Source: JAPLMI01 sp043798375
Lineage (GTDB): Bacteria > Omnitrophota > Gorgyraeia > 2-01-FULL-45-10
Assembly (NCBI GenBank): GCA_043798375.1
Contig: JAZDOS010000038.1
Coordinates: forward strand, 1 to 61,753
DNA length: 61,753 nt
Direction: 5' to 3'
Shown here in pieces: positions 24,114 through 32,379 of this stretch (position 1 is its first letter; each line of letters begins with the position of its first letter). The notes beneath the pieces are model-generated. The model was not told the DNA's origin and searched no databases. It was given only the letters and a program-made list of their open reading frames with translations. The translations under genes and the position numbers were made by a program.

Positions 24114-25063
24114 AAAAAATAGTCCTGACACAGTTAATTCTCGCGATGATCCTGGCGACAGCGTGCCTTTCGCGCGGCGAGGTCGTTGATAAAATAGCCA
24201 TAGTGGTAAACGACGAAATCATAACCGAGAGCGAAATCACCAGGTCGCTCCAGCCGGTATACGAGAAATACAGGGTTTTATACAGCCATGACAAGCTTTT
24301 CGCGAAACTCGAGGAGGCGAAGCAGAAGATAATCCAGCAGTTCATCGATGACAGGCTGATCCTGAGCGAAGCCAAAAAACTTAACGTTGAGGTCGACGAG
24401 CAGGAAGTGGATAAGAGGATAGACGACCTCATAAAACGCCTGGGCTCGAGGGCGGCGTTCGAAAGGACGCTCTCCGAACAGCGCATTACCCTGAGAGACC
24501 TGAAAACGCGCTACAGGGAACAGTTGATGACCAGAAAGCTTATAGACCAGGAGGTGGGGTCCAGGATAACGATAACCCCGATTGACATAACGAATTATTA
24601 TAACGAAAACACAGATGAATTCAGCCAGCCGGAAGAGATCAAGTTAAAAAATATTCTCATAAGCGTGAAAAATGACGCGGATTCGAAAAAAGCGGCGAAG
24701 CTTGCCCGGGATATTTCGAAGCGGCTTAAGGAAGGGTGCGATTTCGCAGGGCTGGCAAAGGTGTATTCGGCCGGCCCCGGCGCCTCAGAAGGCGGAGATA
24801 TGGGATACGTCAAAAAAGGCGACCTTATGCCCGAGATAGAGAAAGCCGTTTTTAATCTTAAAACGGGCGAGACGTCCGATATCATACAGACGAAACTTGG
24901 CTATCACATATTCATGGTGGAGGAGAAGAAGCCGGCTAGAACGCTTACAATTTCGGAAGCCAGGCGCGATATCGAGGAAGCGATATTCCGGGAAAAGATC
25001 AACCAGAAGGTCAGGGGATGGGTAGAGGGCTTAAAGAAGAATGCCTACATCGCGTTCAAATAA
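24110..25063 (+). CDS. surA: SurA-type periplasmic chaperone/peptidyl-prolyl isomerase
   Basis: Has a signal peptide with a hydrophobic core at about residues 4-19 and a possible lipobox (ATAC). The SurA N-terminal domain follows (VVDKIAIVVNDEIITESEI), then one parvulin domain (KLKNILISV, GGDMGYVKKGDLMPEIEKA, TKLGYHIFMVEE). E. coli SurA has two parvulin domains, whereas this 317-residue protein has one. The family escorts beta-barrel proteins to the BAM complex. Together with the LPS genes it supports a diderm cell envelope. The 3' end overlaps pdxA by 23 bases. Confidence 0.88.
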   Translation: MKKIVLTQLILAMILATACLSRGEVVDKIAIVVNDEIITESEITRSLQPVYEKYRVLYSHDKLFAKLEEAKQKIIQQFIDDRLILSEAKKLNVEVDEQEVDKRIDDLIKRLGSRAAFERTLSEQRITLRDLKTRYREQLMTRKLIDQEVGSRITITPIDITNYYNENTDEFSQPEEIKLKNILISVKNDADSKKAAKLARDISKRLKEGCDFAGLAKVYSAGPGASEGGDMGYVKKGDLMPEIEKAVFNLKTGETSDIIQTKLGYHIFMVEEKKPARTLTISEARRDIEEAIFREKINQKVRGWVEGLKKNAYIAFK

Positions 25064-26006
25064 GCCGTCTTTAGCGATAACGATGGGCGACCCTTCGGGC
25101 GTCGGGCCGGAGGTCACGCTGAAAAGTTTGGCAAGTCCGCGCGTTTTAGGGCTTGCCGATTTTTTGGTTATAGGCGACCGTTTTGTTATCGACCGGTGTA
25201 AAATCGACCTGGGCCTCGATCTCAAAGCCGATCTTCTCGACCTGTCGAACGTTCCCCGAAGATCGTTTTCCTACGGAAAGGTAAGCCCCGTATTCGGCAG
25301 GGCCTCGATGCAGTATATAGACGCCGCTCTTGACGTTATAGCGCGCCGCCGGGCCGGCGGGCTTATCACGGCGCCGATAAATAAAACTTCGGTCAAAGCG
25401 GCGGGTTTTAAAAATTTTCAGGGACACACGGAATATCTCGCGCAGGAAACCGGTATTGAAAAATTCGCCATGCTATTCGTGGGGCCGGCGCTAAAGGTCG
25501 CGCTCGTCACGCGCCACATTCCGTTAAAACGCGTCGCCGAAGAATTGAATAAAGACGCCGTTTATAACGCCATATCGCTTACACACAGATATTTAAAGCG
25601 TTACTTCCGCCTTAAGGCGCCGAGAATAGGCGTCATGGGCCTTAATCCTCATGCGGGCGAGGGAGGCTCATTCGGAGACGAGGAAAAGAGTGTCATATCA
25701 CCCGCCATAAGGAGGGCATCGCGTTCGATAAAAAATATTTTCGGGCCCCTGCCGGCCGATACCGCTTTTCACGACGCGCTGGATAAGAAGTACGATGCCC
25801 TGGTTGCCATGTACCACGACCAGGCGCTTACCGCCTTCAAGGCGCTCTATTTTAATAACGGTGTAAACATGACGCTCGGCCTTCCCTTTATAAGGACCTC
25901 TCCGGACCACGGCACAGCCTTCGACATAGCGGGCGGGGGCGCGGCAAATCCCGAGTCGATGATAGAGGCGATTATACTCGCCGCGCGCCTCGCCTCGAGA
26001 AAATAA
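25041..26006 (+). CDS. pdxA: 4-hydroxythreonine-4-phosphate dehydrogenase
   Basis: NAD-dependent oxidation of 4-phospho-hydroxythreonine in the DXP-dependent pyridoxal phosphate pathway. ITMGDPSGVGPEV is the N-terminal signature. The three metal histidines are in GHTEYLA, YHDQ and SPDHGTAFDIAG. At 321 residues it has a normal length. The pdxA-ksgA (formerly surA-pdxA-ksgA) order seen here is the same as in enterobacteria, which strengthens the call for all three genes. Confidence 0.95.
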   Translation: MPTSRSNKPSLAITMGDPSGVGPEVTLKSLASPRVLGLADFLVIGDRFVIDRCKIDLGLDLKADLLDLSNVPRRSFSYGKVSPVFGRASMQYIDAALDVIARRRAGGLITAPINKTSVKAAGFKNFQGHTEYLAQETGIEKFAMLFVGPALKVALVTRHIPLKRVAEELNKDAVYNAISLTHRYLKRYFRLKAPRIGVMGLNPHAGEGGSFGDEEKSVISPAIRRASRSIKNIFGPLPADTAFHDALDKKYDALVAMYHDQALTAFKALYFNNGVNMTLGLPFIRTSPDHGTAFDIAGGGAANPESMIEAIILAARLASRK

Positions 26007-26007
26007 G

Positions 26008-26859
26008 ATGCTTACCAAAAGCCGCTTACTGGACGTATTTTCAAAATACAATTTCATGCCTCTTAAAAGGCTCGGCGGGAATTATCTCATCGACGGAAAC
26101 ATCAGGGACAAGATAATCCGCGAGTGCCGTCTCTCGAAATCCGATTCGGTTCTCGAGATAGGGCCGGGCCTGGGCGCCCTCACCATGGACCTGGCCGCAT
26201 CCGGCGCCCGGGTCTTTGCCGTCGAGATAGATAAGAAGGCATACGCGATATTGAACGAATTGGCCGGAGGCGATTATCCGAACCTTAAGATCTTCAACAA
26301 GGATATCTTGAAATTCGATCTTGAGAAGATCGCTCAAGGCGGCAGGATAAAAGTTGCGGGCAACATCCCTTATTACATAACTACCCCTATAATTGAATAT
26401 CTGATAAATAACAGGCATCTCCTGGAATCCGCCGTCATCATGGTCCAGAAGGAAGTTGCCAATCGCCTCCTGGCAGGCCCCGGTGAGAAAGATTACGGCT
26501 CCGTGAGCTGCTTCGTCCGGTATTTTACGCGTCCGGAATACATATATACGGTGAAGAGGGCCTCTTTTTTCCCGATGCCGGATGTCGATTCGAGCATCTT
26601 AAGGCTTACATTTCTTGATAAGCCGTCCGTATCCGTAAATGACGAAGAAAAATTTTTCAGGATCGTAAGGGGGTCTTTCAACCAGAGGCGAAAGTCTATC
26701 ATCAATTCGCTCGCCAGAGTCGAGGTCCTCGATATGCCGAAAGAGAAGTTGTCCGCTATTTTAAAGAGCGTCGGCATCGCGTCTTCCGCCCGCCCCGAAA
26801 CGCTCGGGATGATCCAATTCGCCGCCATCTCCAACGCCATTTCCCAGTCTCCCGATTGA
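26008..26859 (+). CDS. ksgA: 16S rRNA (adenine1518/1519-N6)-dimethyltransferase
   Basis: Dimethylates two adjacent adenines near the 3' end of 16S rRNA during small-subunit maturation. The SAM-binding motif is LEIGPGLGALT. The catalytic motif IV is NIPYYITTP (NLPY in most). VMVQKEVANRL and SFFPMPDVDSSILRL are conserved in the family, and the C-terminal helical domain is present. It lies one base after pdxA. Its last codons overlap the -35 box of the candidate gatCAB promoter. Confidence 0.95.
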   Translation: MLTKSRLLDVFSKYNFMPLKRLGGNYLIDGNIRDKIIRECRLSKSDSVLEIGPGLGALTMDLAASGARVFAVEIDKKAYAILNELAGGDYPNLKIFNKDILKFDLEKIAQGGRIKVAGNIPYYITTPIIEYLINNRHLLESAVIMVQKEVANRLLAGPGEKDYGSVSCFVRYFTRPEYIYTVKRASFFPMPDVDSSILRLTFLDKPSVSVNDEEKFFRIVRGSFNQRRKSIINSLARVEVLDMPKEKLSAILKSVGIASSARPETLGMIQFAAISNAISQSPD

Positions 26860-26884
26860 CAAAGGGTTATTCCTGTGGTAACTT
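26856..26884 (+). promoter_or_regulatory. candidate sigma-70-type promoter for gatCAB
   Basis: TTGACA at 26856-26861 and TAACTT at 26879-26884 are separated by 17 bases. The -35 box overlaps the ksgA 3' end. The TTG at 26888 is too close to be a start on this transcript, which favours GTG 26906 for gatC. Confidence 0.5.
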
Positions 26885-26905
26885 ATATTGAAACGGAAGG
26901 TTCGC

Positions 26906-27205
26906 GTGAAAACCATAGATAAAGCTGTCGTCAAACACGTTGCGCACCTGGCGCGGTTATCTTTAAACGATAAGGAGCTCGAAGCCTATTCCGGCCAATT
27001 AGCGGCTATTCTATCTTATATAAGCAAATTAAATGAAGTAGATACAAATAATGTCCCCCCGACCAGCCATGCCATTTCGACGCTTAAGAACGTATTTAGA
27101 ATTGACGCCTTAAAACCTTCTCTTAGCGCGGATGATGCGCTGGCTAACGCGCCTCAAAAAGAGGAAGGCTTCTTCAAGGTTCCTCAGGTCATAGAAGGCA
27201 AGTAG
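26906..27205 (+). CDS. gatC: Asp-tRNA(Asn)/Glu-tRNA(Gln) amidotransferase subunit C
   Basis: The small subunit that stabilises the GatA-GatB interface in the amidotransferase making Gln-tRNA(Gln) and Asn-tRNA(Asn). HVAHLARLSLNDKE is the family N-terminus, and the conserved helical hairpin and LNEVDTNNVPPT follow. I prefer GTG 26906, preceded by GGAAGG at 6 bases spacing, over the upstream TTG 26888. The gene ends at TAG just before a palindromic element that separates it from gatA. Confidence 0.9.
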   Translation: MKTIDKAVVKHVAHLARLSLNDKELEAYSGQLAAILSYISKLNEVDTNNVPPTSHAISTLKNVFRIDALKPSLSADDALANAPQKEEGFFKVPQVIEGK

Positions 27206-27206
27206 A

Positions 27207-27262
27207 TGAACCCCGTTAGACCTTTTAATATGTCTGGCGGGGAGGAGGTCTAACGGGGTGAA
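27207..27262. repeat. palindromic element CCCCGTTAGA/TCTAACGGGG, copy 2
   Basis: TGAA-CCCCGTTAGA at 27207-27220 and TCTAACGGGG-TGAA at 27249-27262. The loop contains GGGGAGGAGG, a strong ribosome-binding sequence, and the right edge supplies the GTG start of gatA. The element therefore seems to form the gatA translation start. Confidence 0.9.
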
Positions 27263-28688
27263 AAATCTTTATTCGCTTACAGCTCACGCCCTTAAGGAAT
27301 TGATGGAAAAGGATCGTCTTCAACCTTCCAAAATCTCCGAGGACGTCTTCGGGCGCATCAAGGCTGTCGACGGGCGGGTAAAGGCGGTCGTGCGCGTAAA
27401 CAGGACAAAATCTTCAGGGGTGAAGGCCGGCGGCAGACTCTCCGGCCTACCCGTCCTTCTAAAAGATAATATATGCGAGAAGGGCGAAGAGACGACATGC
27501 GCCTCAAAGATACTGGCAGGTTTTAAACCTCCTTATAGCGCGACGGTCGTCAAAAAGCTCGAAGAGGCCGGCGCCGTCATTATAGGAAAGGCCAACATGG
27601 ATGAGTTCGCCTTCGGCTCTTCGTGCGAGACTTCCTGTTACGGGCCTACGAAAAATCCGTGGGATCTCGGCCGGATCCCGGGCGGCTCGAGCGGAGGCGC
27701 CGCGGCGGCGGTCGCGGCGGACGAGACGATCCTGGCGCTCGGTTCGGATACGGGCGGCTCGATCAGGCAGCCGGCCGCGTTGTGCGGAGTGGTGGGCTTG
27801 AAGCCTACGTATGGCCGCGTGTCGCGCTACGGACTGATCGCGTTCGCGTCAAGCCTCGACCAGATCGGCCCGATAACGAAGGATGTGGAAGACGCCGCGC
27901 TCCTATTAGGCGTTATCGCGGGCCACGATGAGATGGATTCCACATCAGTCGATAAAACTGTCCCCGATTACACCAAATCATTGATTAAAGATGTGAAAGG
28001 CCTGCGTATCGGCGTCCCCAAAGAATATTTTATCAAGGGAATCGACAAGGAAGTTGAGGCGCATGTTTTAAAGGGCATAGATATTCTTAAAAGTTTAGGC
28101 GCGAAAGTTACCGAAATATCCTTGCCTCACACGGAATATGCCGTTAGCGCGTATTATATCGTGGGCCCCGCCGAGGCGAGCTCAAACCTCGCGAGATTTG
28201 ACGGCGTCCAGTACGGTTTCAGGGCCGAAGACCCTGATAATATGATAGACATGTATGTCAAGACGCGCTCGGAAGGATTCGGGGACGAGGCGAAGAGAAG
28301 GATACTCCTCGGGACATACTGCCTGTCGACGGGATACTACGACGCTTATTACCTGAAGGCTCAGAAGGTAAGGACCAGGATCAAGGAAGATTTCGAGAAC
28401 GCGTTCAATGCCTGCGACTGCATAATTACGCCGACGACGCCCGCGCCGGCATTCAAGATCGGCGAGAAGATGAACGACCCTTTAAGCATGTACCTGTCCG
28501 ATATATTTACGATACCGGCTAACCTGGCGGGTATCCCGGGAATGTCGGTGCCGTGCGGTTTTTCGAAAGACGGGCTTCCGATAGGATTGCAGATACTCGC
28601 GAAACCTTTTGATGAAGAGACGATATTCAGGGCCGCTTATACATTTGAGCAGGCGACCGATCACCACAGGAAGAAACCGGAATTATGA
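27258..28688 (+). CDS. gatA: Glu-tRNA(Gln)/Asp-tRNA(Asn) amidotransferase subunit A
   Basis: The amidase-signature subunit that releases ammonia from glutamine. VLLKDNI carries the catalytic lysine. GGSSGGAAAAVAA and SDTGGSIRQPAALCG carry the Ser-cisSer-Lys triad and oxyanion loop. FTIPANLAGIPGMSVPCG lies at the C-terminal end. Length is 476, normal. The start is GTG at the right edge of a palindromic element, with AGGAGG inside its loop. The stop overlaps the gatB start (ATGAG). Confidence 0.95.
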   Translation: MKNLYSLTAHALKELMEKDRLQPSKISEDVFGRIKAVDGRVKAVVRVNRTKSSGVKAGGRLSGLPVLLKDNICEKGEETTCASKILAGFKPPYSATVVKKLEEAGAVIIGKANMDEFAFGSSCETSCYGPTKNPWDLGRIPGGSSGGAAAAVAADETILALGSDTGGSIRQPAALCGVVGLKPTYGRVSRYGLIAFASSLDQIGPITKDVEDAALLLGVIAGHDEMDSTSVDKTVPDYTKSLIKDVKGLRIGVPKEYFIKGIDKEVEAHVLKGIDILKSLGAKVTEISLPHTEYAVSAYYIVGPAEASSNLARFDGVQYGFRAEDPDNMIDMYVKTRSEGFGDEAKRRILLGTYCLSTGYYDAYYLKAQKVRTRIKEDFENAFNACDCIITPTTPAPAFKIGEKMNDPLSMYLSDIFTIPANLAGIPGMSVPCGFSKDGLPIGLQILAKPFDEETIFRAAYTFEQATDHHRKKPEL

Positions 28689-30160
28689 GCTATGAGACGG
28701 TAATAGGGCTTGAGGTCCACCTGCAGCTCGCGACGAATACAAAGGCCTTCTGCGGCTGTTCGACGAAATTCGGCGCCGAGCCGAATTCGCACACCTGTCC
28801 GGTCTGCCTCGGATTTCCGGGGGCGTTGCCGGTCCTGAATGAACAGGCGTTCCTCTTTTCTATCAAGGTCGCGCTGGCGCTGGATTGTAAGATCCAGGAC
28901 CTTATCAAGTTCGACAGAAAAAATTATTACTATCCGGACCTTCCGAAAAATTTCCAGATATCGCAATACGATATGCCGCTATCCTATAACGGTTCGCTGG
29001 AAATAACCGTAAAAGGCAAAACCAGGAAAAAGATCAGGATCAGGCGCGTTCATCTTGAAGAGGATGCGGGTAAGCTGGTCCATCCCGTTAGAAACTCCGT
29101 TTCTAACGGGATCCATCCCGAAGGCAAGCGCTCGAGCCTCGTCGATTACAATAGGGGCGGTATGCCGCTTCTCGAGATCGTTACGGAGCCGGATATCAAT
29201 TCGCCCGATGAGGCGTATGAATATCTTACGAAGCTGAAATCGATCCTCGGGTACCTCAGGGTTTCCGACTGCGACATGGAGAAAGGGTCGCTCAGATGCG
29301 ACGCCAATATATCGATCAGGCCCGGGGTGTCCGGTAAGCTCGGTACGAAGGTCGAACTCAAGAACATGAATACATTCAAAGGCGTCCGCTCGGCCCTTGA
29401 GCATGAAGTAAACCGGCAGGAATCGATCCTTGAGGGCAAAGGCGAAATTGCGCAGGAGACACGGCTCTGGAACGCCGAGAAAGAGATCACGACGTCGATG
29501 CGCACCAAAGAAGAAGCCGAGGACTACAGGTATTTCCCTGAGCCCGATCTCGTGCCGTTTATAGTCGATAAGGATTTGATCGGGCGCGTAAAAGAAAGCC
29601 TCCCCGAACTTCCCGAGGCAAAATTAAACAGATTCGTAAAGGATTTCGGGCTTTCGGAATACGACGCCAATGTCCTGACAAGCCAGATAGACATAGCCGA
29701 TTATTTCGAAGAATGCGCCGGGCTCTATCCGAACAGAAAAACCATATCCAACTGGGTCACCGGCGAGATTTTGGCGGTATTGAACGATAAATTTATCGGA
29801 ATCAGGGACATGAAGCTCCCGCCGCGCGGCCTTGCGGAGCTGTTGAAGATGATCGATGAAGGCGCCATAAGCGGGAAGATGGCAAAGGCTATCTTCGCCG
29901 AAGCGGTCGAGACCGGCGCCGGCCCGAAAGAGATCGCCGAAAAGCGCGGCCTTTCCCAGATAAGCGACCGGAAACTGATAGAGGAGATGGTGGAAGCGGT
30001 CATCAGGAGCCAGGCGAAGACCGTCAACGATTACAGGTCGGGTAAATCGAACGCGCTCGCGTTTCTGATCGGCCAGATAATGAAAGAGTCGCGAGGGAAA
30101 GCGAATCCGGCGCTCGTCAACGAAATCCTTAAGAGTAAACTGGAGGGCGGACAAATTTGA
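28685..30160 (+). CDS. gatB: Asp/Glu-tRNA amidotransferase subunit B
   Basis: Activates the misacylated glutamate or aspartate with ATP and transfers ammonia to it. ETVIGLEVHLQL is the N-terminal signature. CPVCLGFPG gives zinc ligands, DYNRGGMPLLEIVTEPD is near-invariant, and the C-terminal YqeY-like tRNA-binding tail is complete. At about residues 134-144 the sequence HPVRNSVSNGI interrupts the conserved EDAGKLVH...SSLVDYNR segment. It is encoded by an in-frame palindromic element (29081-29116). The gene overlaps gatA at its start and the protease gene at its end (TTGA). Confidence 0.95.
   Translation: MSYETVIGLEVHLQLATNTKAFCGCSTKFGAEPNSHTCPVCLGFPGALPVLNEQAFLFSIKVALALDCKIQDLIKFDRKNYYYPDLPKNFQISQYDMPLSYNGSLEITVKGKTRKKIRIRRVHLEEDAGKLVHPVRNSVSNGIHPEGKRSSLVDYNRGGMPLLEIVTEPDINSPDEAYEYLTKLKSILGYLRVSDCDMEKGSLRCDANISIRPGVSGKLGTKVELKNMNTFKGVRSALEHEVNRQESILEGKGEIAQETRLWNAEKEITTSMRTKEEAEDYRYFPEPDLVPFIVDKDLIGRVKESLPELPEAKLNRFVKDFGLSEYDANVLTSQIDIADYFEECAGLYPNRKTISNWVTGEILAVLNDKFIGIRDMKLPPRGLAELLKMIDEGAISGKMAKAIFAEAVETGAGPKEIAEKRGLSQISDRKLIEEMVEAVIRSQAKTVNDYRSGKSNALAFLIGQIMKESRGKANPALVNEILKSKLEGGQI
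29081..29116. repeat. palindromic element CCCGTTAGAAA/TTTCTAACGGG, copy 3, inside gatB
   Basis: A perfect 11-bp stem (29084-29094 with 29100-29110) around CTCCG, flanked by CCAT on both sides. It is read in frame as PVRNSVSNGI in a loop of GatB. Confidence 0.9.
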
Positions 30161-31464
30161 AACTGAATGACAGGAGAACGAAAGTTTTTATCTTTGCCGC
30201 TCTTCTTGTTCTTGTCTCGCCGCTCGCATTAAGCGGCGGCTCCGATAACACTAAGGACAAAAACGTTAAAGTAAAAACAAAAGAGAACCTTTACGGGCAG
30301 CTCGAATTGTTTGCCGACGCGGTAAGCCTCGTAAAGAGCGACTACGTCGATGAAGTCGAATCGAAGAAACTGATGTACGGCGCGATGAATGGAATGCTTT
30401 CGTCGCTCGATGATTACAGCGCGTTCATGGAGCCGGACGAGTTCAAAGAGATAAAAGAGGAGGCAAAAGGCGAATTCGGCGGGATCGGCATCGAAATCTC
30501 GTATAAAGACGGGATTCCGGCCGTGATCACCCCTATAGTCGGCACGCCCGCGGAAAGAGCCGGCATACAGCCCGGCGACAGGATCGTCAAGATCGACGGA
30601 AAGTCCACGAGGGATATCGCGTTGAATGATGCCGTTAAAATTCTTCGCGGTCCTCCCGGCACATCGGTAACGATCACCGTGTGGAGGGAGAAGGACCAGT
30701 TGGTGCTCGACATACCGATAAGACGCGCTATGATAAAGATACGCAGCATAAGGAAAGCAGAGTTTATCGAAGATAAGATCGGATATATAAAACTCGTCGA
30801 GTTTCAGGAAAATACGCCGCGCGACCTCGAAGAGGCGTTGAAGAAACTCGAATCCCGGGGCATGACGGCGCTCATACTCGACCTGCGGTATAATCCGGGC
30901 GGGCTGCTCGACGTTGCGGTGGACGTTGCCGAAAAATTTATACCGAAGGATAAAATCATCGTCTCGCTGAAGTCGCGGAACGCCGAACAGAACGCGGTCT
31001 TTAAGTCGAGCGGCAAGCTGTGTCACCCCGATTATCCGCTCGTGGTGATGGTGAACGAAGGTTCCGCGAGCGCTTCCGAGATCGTGGCCGGCGCGATCCA
31101 GGATAATTCGCGCGGGATAGTGCTTGGCCGGAAGACGTTCGGCAAGGCGTCGGTCCAATCGGTAATCCCCATGAAGGATGGTTCGGCGCTCCGGCTTACC
31201 TCGGCGTTGTATTATACGCCGAGCGGCAAACTGATACGAAGCCTGGGCATATCGCCCGATGTTGTGGTCGAGAGGGAAAATCTCACGGCGAAGAAGAAGG
31301 CCGGGCCGGAAGAAATTTTCGAAAAAGCGGAAAAGAACCGGAAGGGCGCGGTAAAAAGAGAGGAAGATCTCTCGGATGAAAAAGACGAAAGGGATAACCA
31401 GCTCGAGATGGCGGTCAATCTGATAAAAGCGATGAGTATCTATAAGTCGAAGGAATTGCGATGA
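30157..31464 (+). CDS. ctpA: C-terminal processing protease (S41, CtpA-type)
   Basis: A periplasmic serine protease with signal peptide (hydrophobic residues ~9-26), a PDZ domain (about 95-185, GGIGIEISYKDG to VWREKDQLVLDI) and the S41 catalytic domain. The nucleophile serine lies in NEGSASASEIVAGA and the general-base lysine in FGKASVQS. YNPGGLLDVAV is also conserved. The TTG start overlaps the gatB stop by four bases and places the signal peptide correctly. The charged C-terminal ~60 residues are low complexity. The TGA stop is the left edge of a palindromic element. It probably processes envelope proteins. Confidence 0.92.
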   Translation: MKLNDRRTKVFIFAALLVLVSPLALSGGSDNTKDKNVKVKTKENLYGQLELFADAVSLVKSDYVDEVESKKLMYGAMNGMLSSLDDYSAFMEPDEFKEIKEEAKGEFGGIGIEISYKDGIPAVITPIVGTPAERAGIQPGDRIVKIDGKSTRDIALNDAVKILRGPPGTSVTITVWREKDQLVLDIPIRRAMIKIRSIRKAEFIEDKIGYIKLVEFQENTPRDLEEALKKLESRGMTALILDLRYNPGGLLDVAVDVAEKFIPKDKIIVSLKSRNAEQNAVFKSSGKLCHPDYPLVVMVNEGSASASEIVAGAIQDNSRGIVLGRKTFGKASVQSVIPMKDGSALRLTSALYYTPSGKLIRSLGISPDVVVERENLTAKKKAGPEEIFEKAEKNRKGAVKREEDLSDEKDERDNQLEMAVNLIKAMSIYKSKELR

Positions 31465-31568
31465 ACCCCGTTAGACCTTTTGATAAATATATTCTTTATA
31501 GGTATAAAAGGTATTATATATGAACATATACTTTAACCATATAATAAAGAGGGGTCTAACGGGGTGAA
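31462..31568. repeat. palindromic element CCCCGTTAGA/TCTAACGGGG, copy 4 (long loop)
   Basis: TGAA-CCCCGTTAGA at 31462-31475 and TCTAACGGGG-TGAA at 31555-31568, with an AT-rich loop of about 79 bases. The left TGA is the ctpA stop, the right GTG is the start of the next gene, and GAGGGG just before the right arm could act as its ribosome site. Confidence 0.88.
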
Positions 31569-32379
31569 GCCCAGGATAATTATAGCAGCCGTTTCGATAT
31601 TGGGCGTAATTTTAATCGCCGGGCTTTTTTTTTGGCTCGGCCGGGAAACGCGGCGGCCGCCGAAAATAGCCGAAAAGAAAGCCGCAAAAGTAACGGCGCC
31701 TGTACCTAAGGCCGCGAAACGCGCGAAGGTAGCGATAGTGATGGACGATTTCGGGTACAACATGAATGATCTCGATACGCTATTTTCCATCAATGAGCCG
31801 ATAACGCTGTCGATACTGCCCAGCCTGAGATACTCGAAGACGATCGCGGAATATGCCCGCGGCCGCGGTTACGAGGTTATCCTGCACCTTCCTCTTGAGC
31901 CGCACAGAAAAGATGTGAAAGAAGAGGCCGATACGATCAGATCCGGGATGGCCGATACCGAGATCGTCTCAAGGCTCGCGAAAGAGATTGAGAGTGTGCC
32001 GGGGGCAAGCGGCGTCTCCAACCACATGGGTTCGAAATCTACGGAAGATAAAGAGCTGATGGCGGCCATATTCAGGTATCTGAAGAACCGCCGCCTCTAT
32101 TTTTTTGACAGCCTGACCTCGGAAAAATCCGTATGCCGGGAAACTGCCGAAGCGGCCGGACTGAAATATGCCAGACGGGATATATTTCTGGATAATACGG
32201 ACAGGCGCGAATACATCGAGAAACAGCTTGCGGCTCTCAAAAGGATGGCTCTTAGAAAAGGCCGCGCCATAGCGGTCTGCCATGACAAAAAATTCACGAT
32301 AGCGGCGCTCGCGAAAATGATGCCTCAGATGGCGAAAGACGGCATCGAATTCGTAACGCTTTCGGATATGGTGCGGTGA
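31564..32379 (+). CDS. divergent polysaccharide deacetylase family protein
   Basis: Has one N-terminal transmembrane anchor (about residues 5-24), a basic Ala/Pro/Lys linker, then a DUF610-type deacetylase domain: VAIVMDDFGYN with the metal-type aspartates, TLSILPSLRYSKTIAEYA, VILHLPLEP and SNHMGSK. The family is found next to CtpA-type proteases and murein hydrolase activators and is presumed to act on cell-wall glycans. Its GTG start is provided by the palindromic element. The stop overlaps the tsaD start (TGATG). Confidence 0.87.
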   Translation: MKPRIIIAAVSILGVILIAGLFFWLGRETRRPPKIAEKKAAKVTAPVPKAAKRAKVAIVMDDFGYNMNDLDTLFSINEPITLSILPSLRYSKTIAEYARGRGYEVILHLPLEPHRKDVKEEADTIRSGMADTEIVSRLAKEIESVPGASGVSNHMGSKSTEDKELMAAIFRYLKNRRLYFFDSLTSEKSVCRETAEAAGLKYARRDIFLDNTDRREYIEKQLAALKRMALRKGRAIAVCHDKKFTIAALAKMMPQMAKDGIEFVTLSDMVR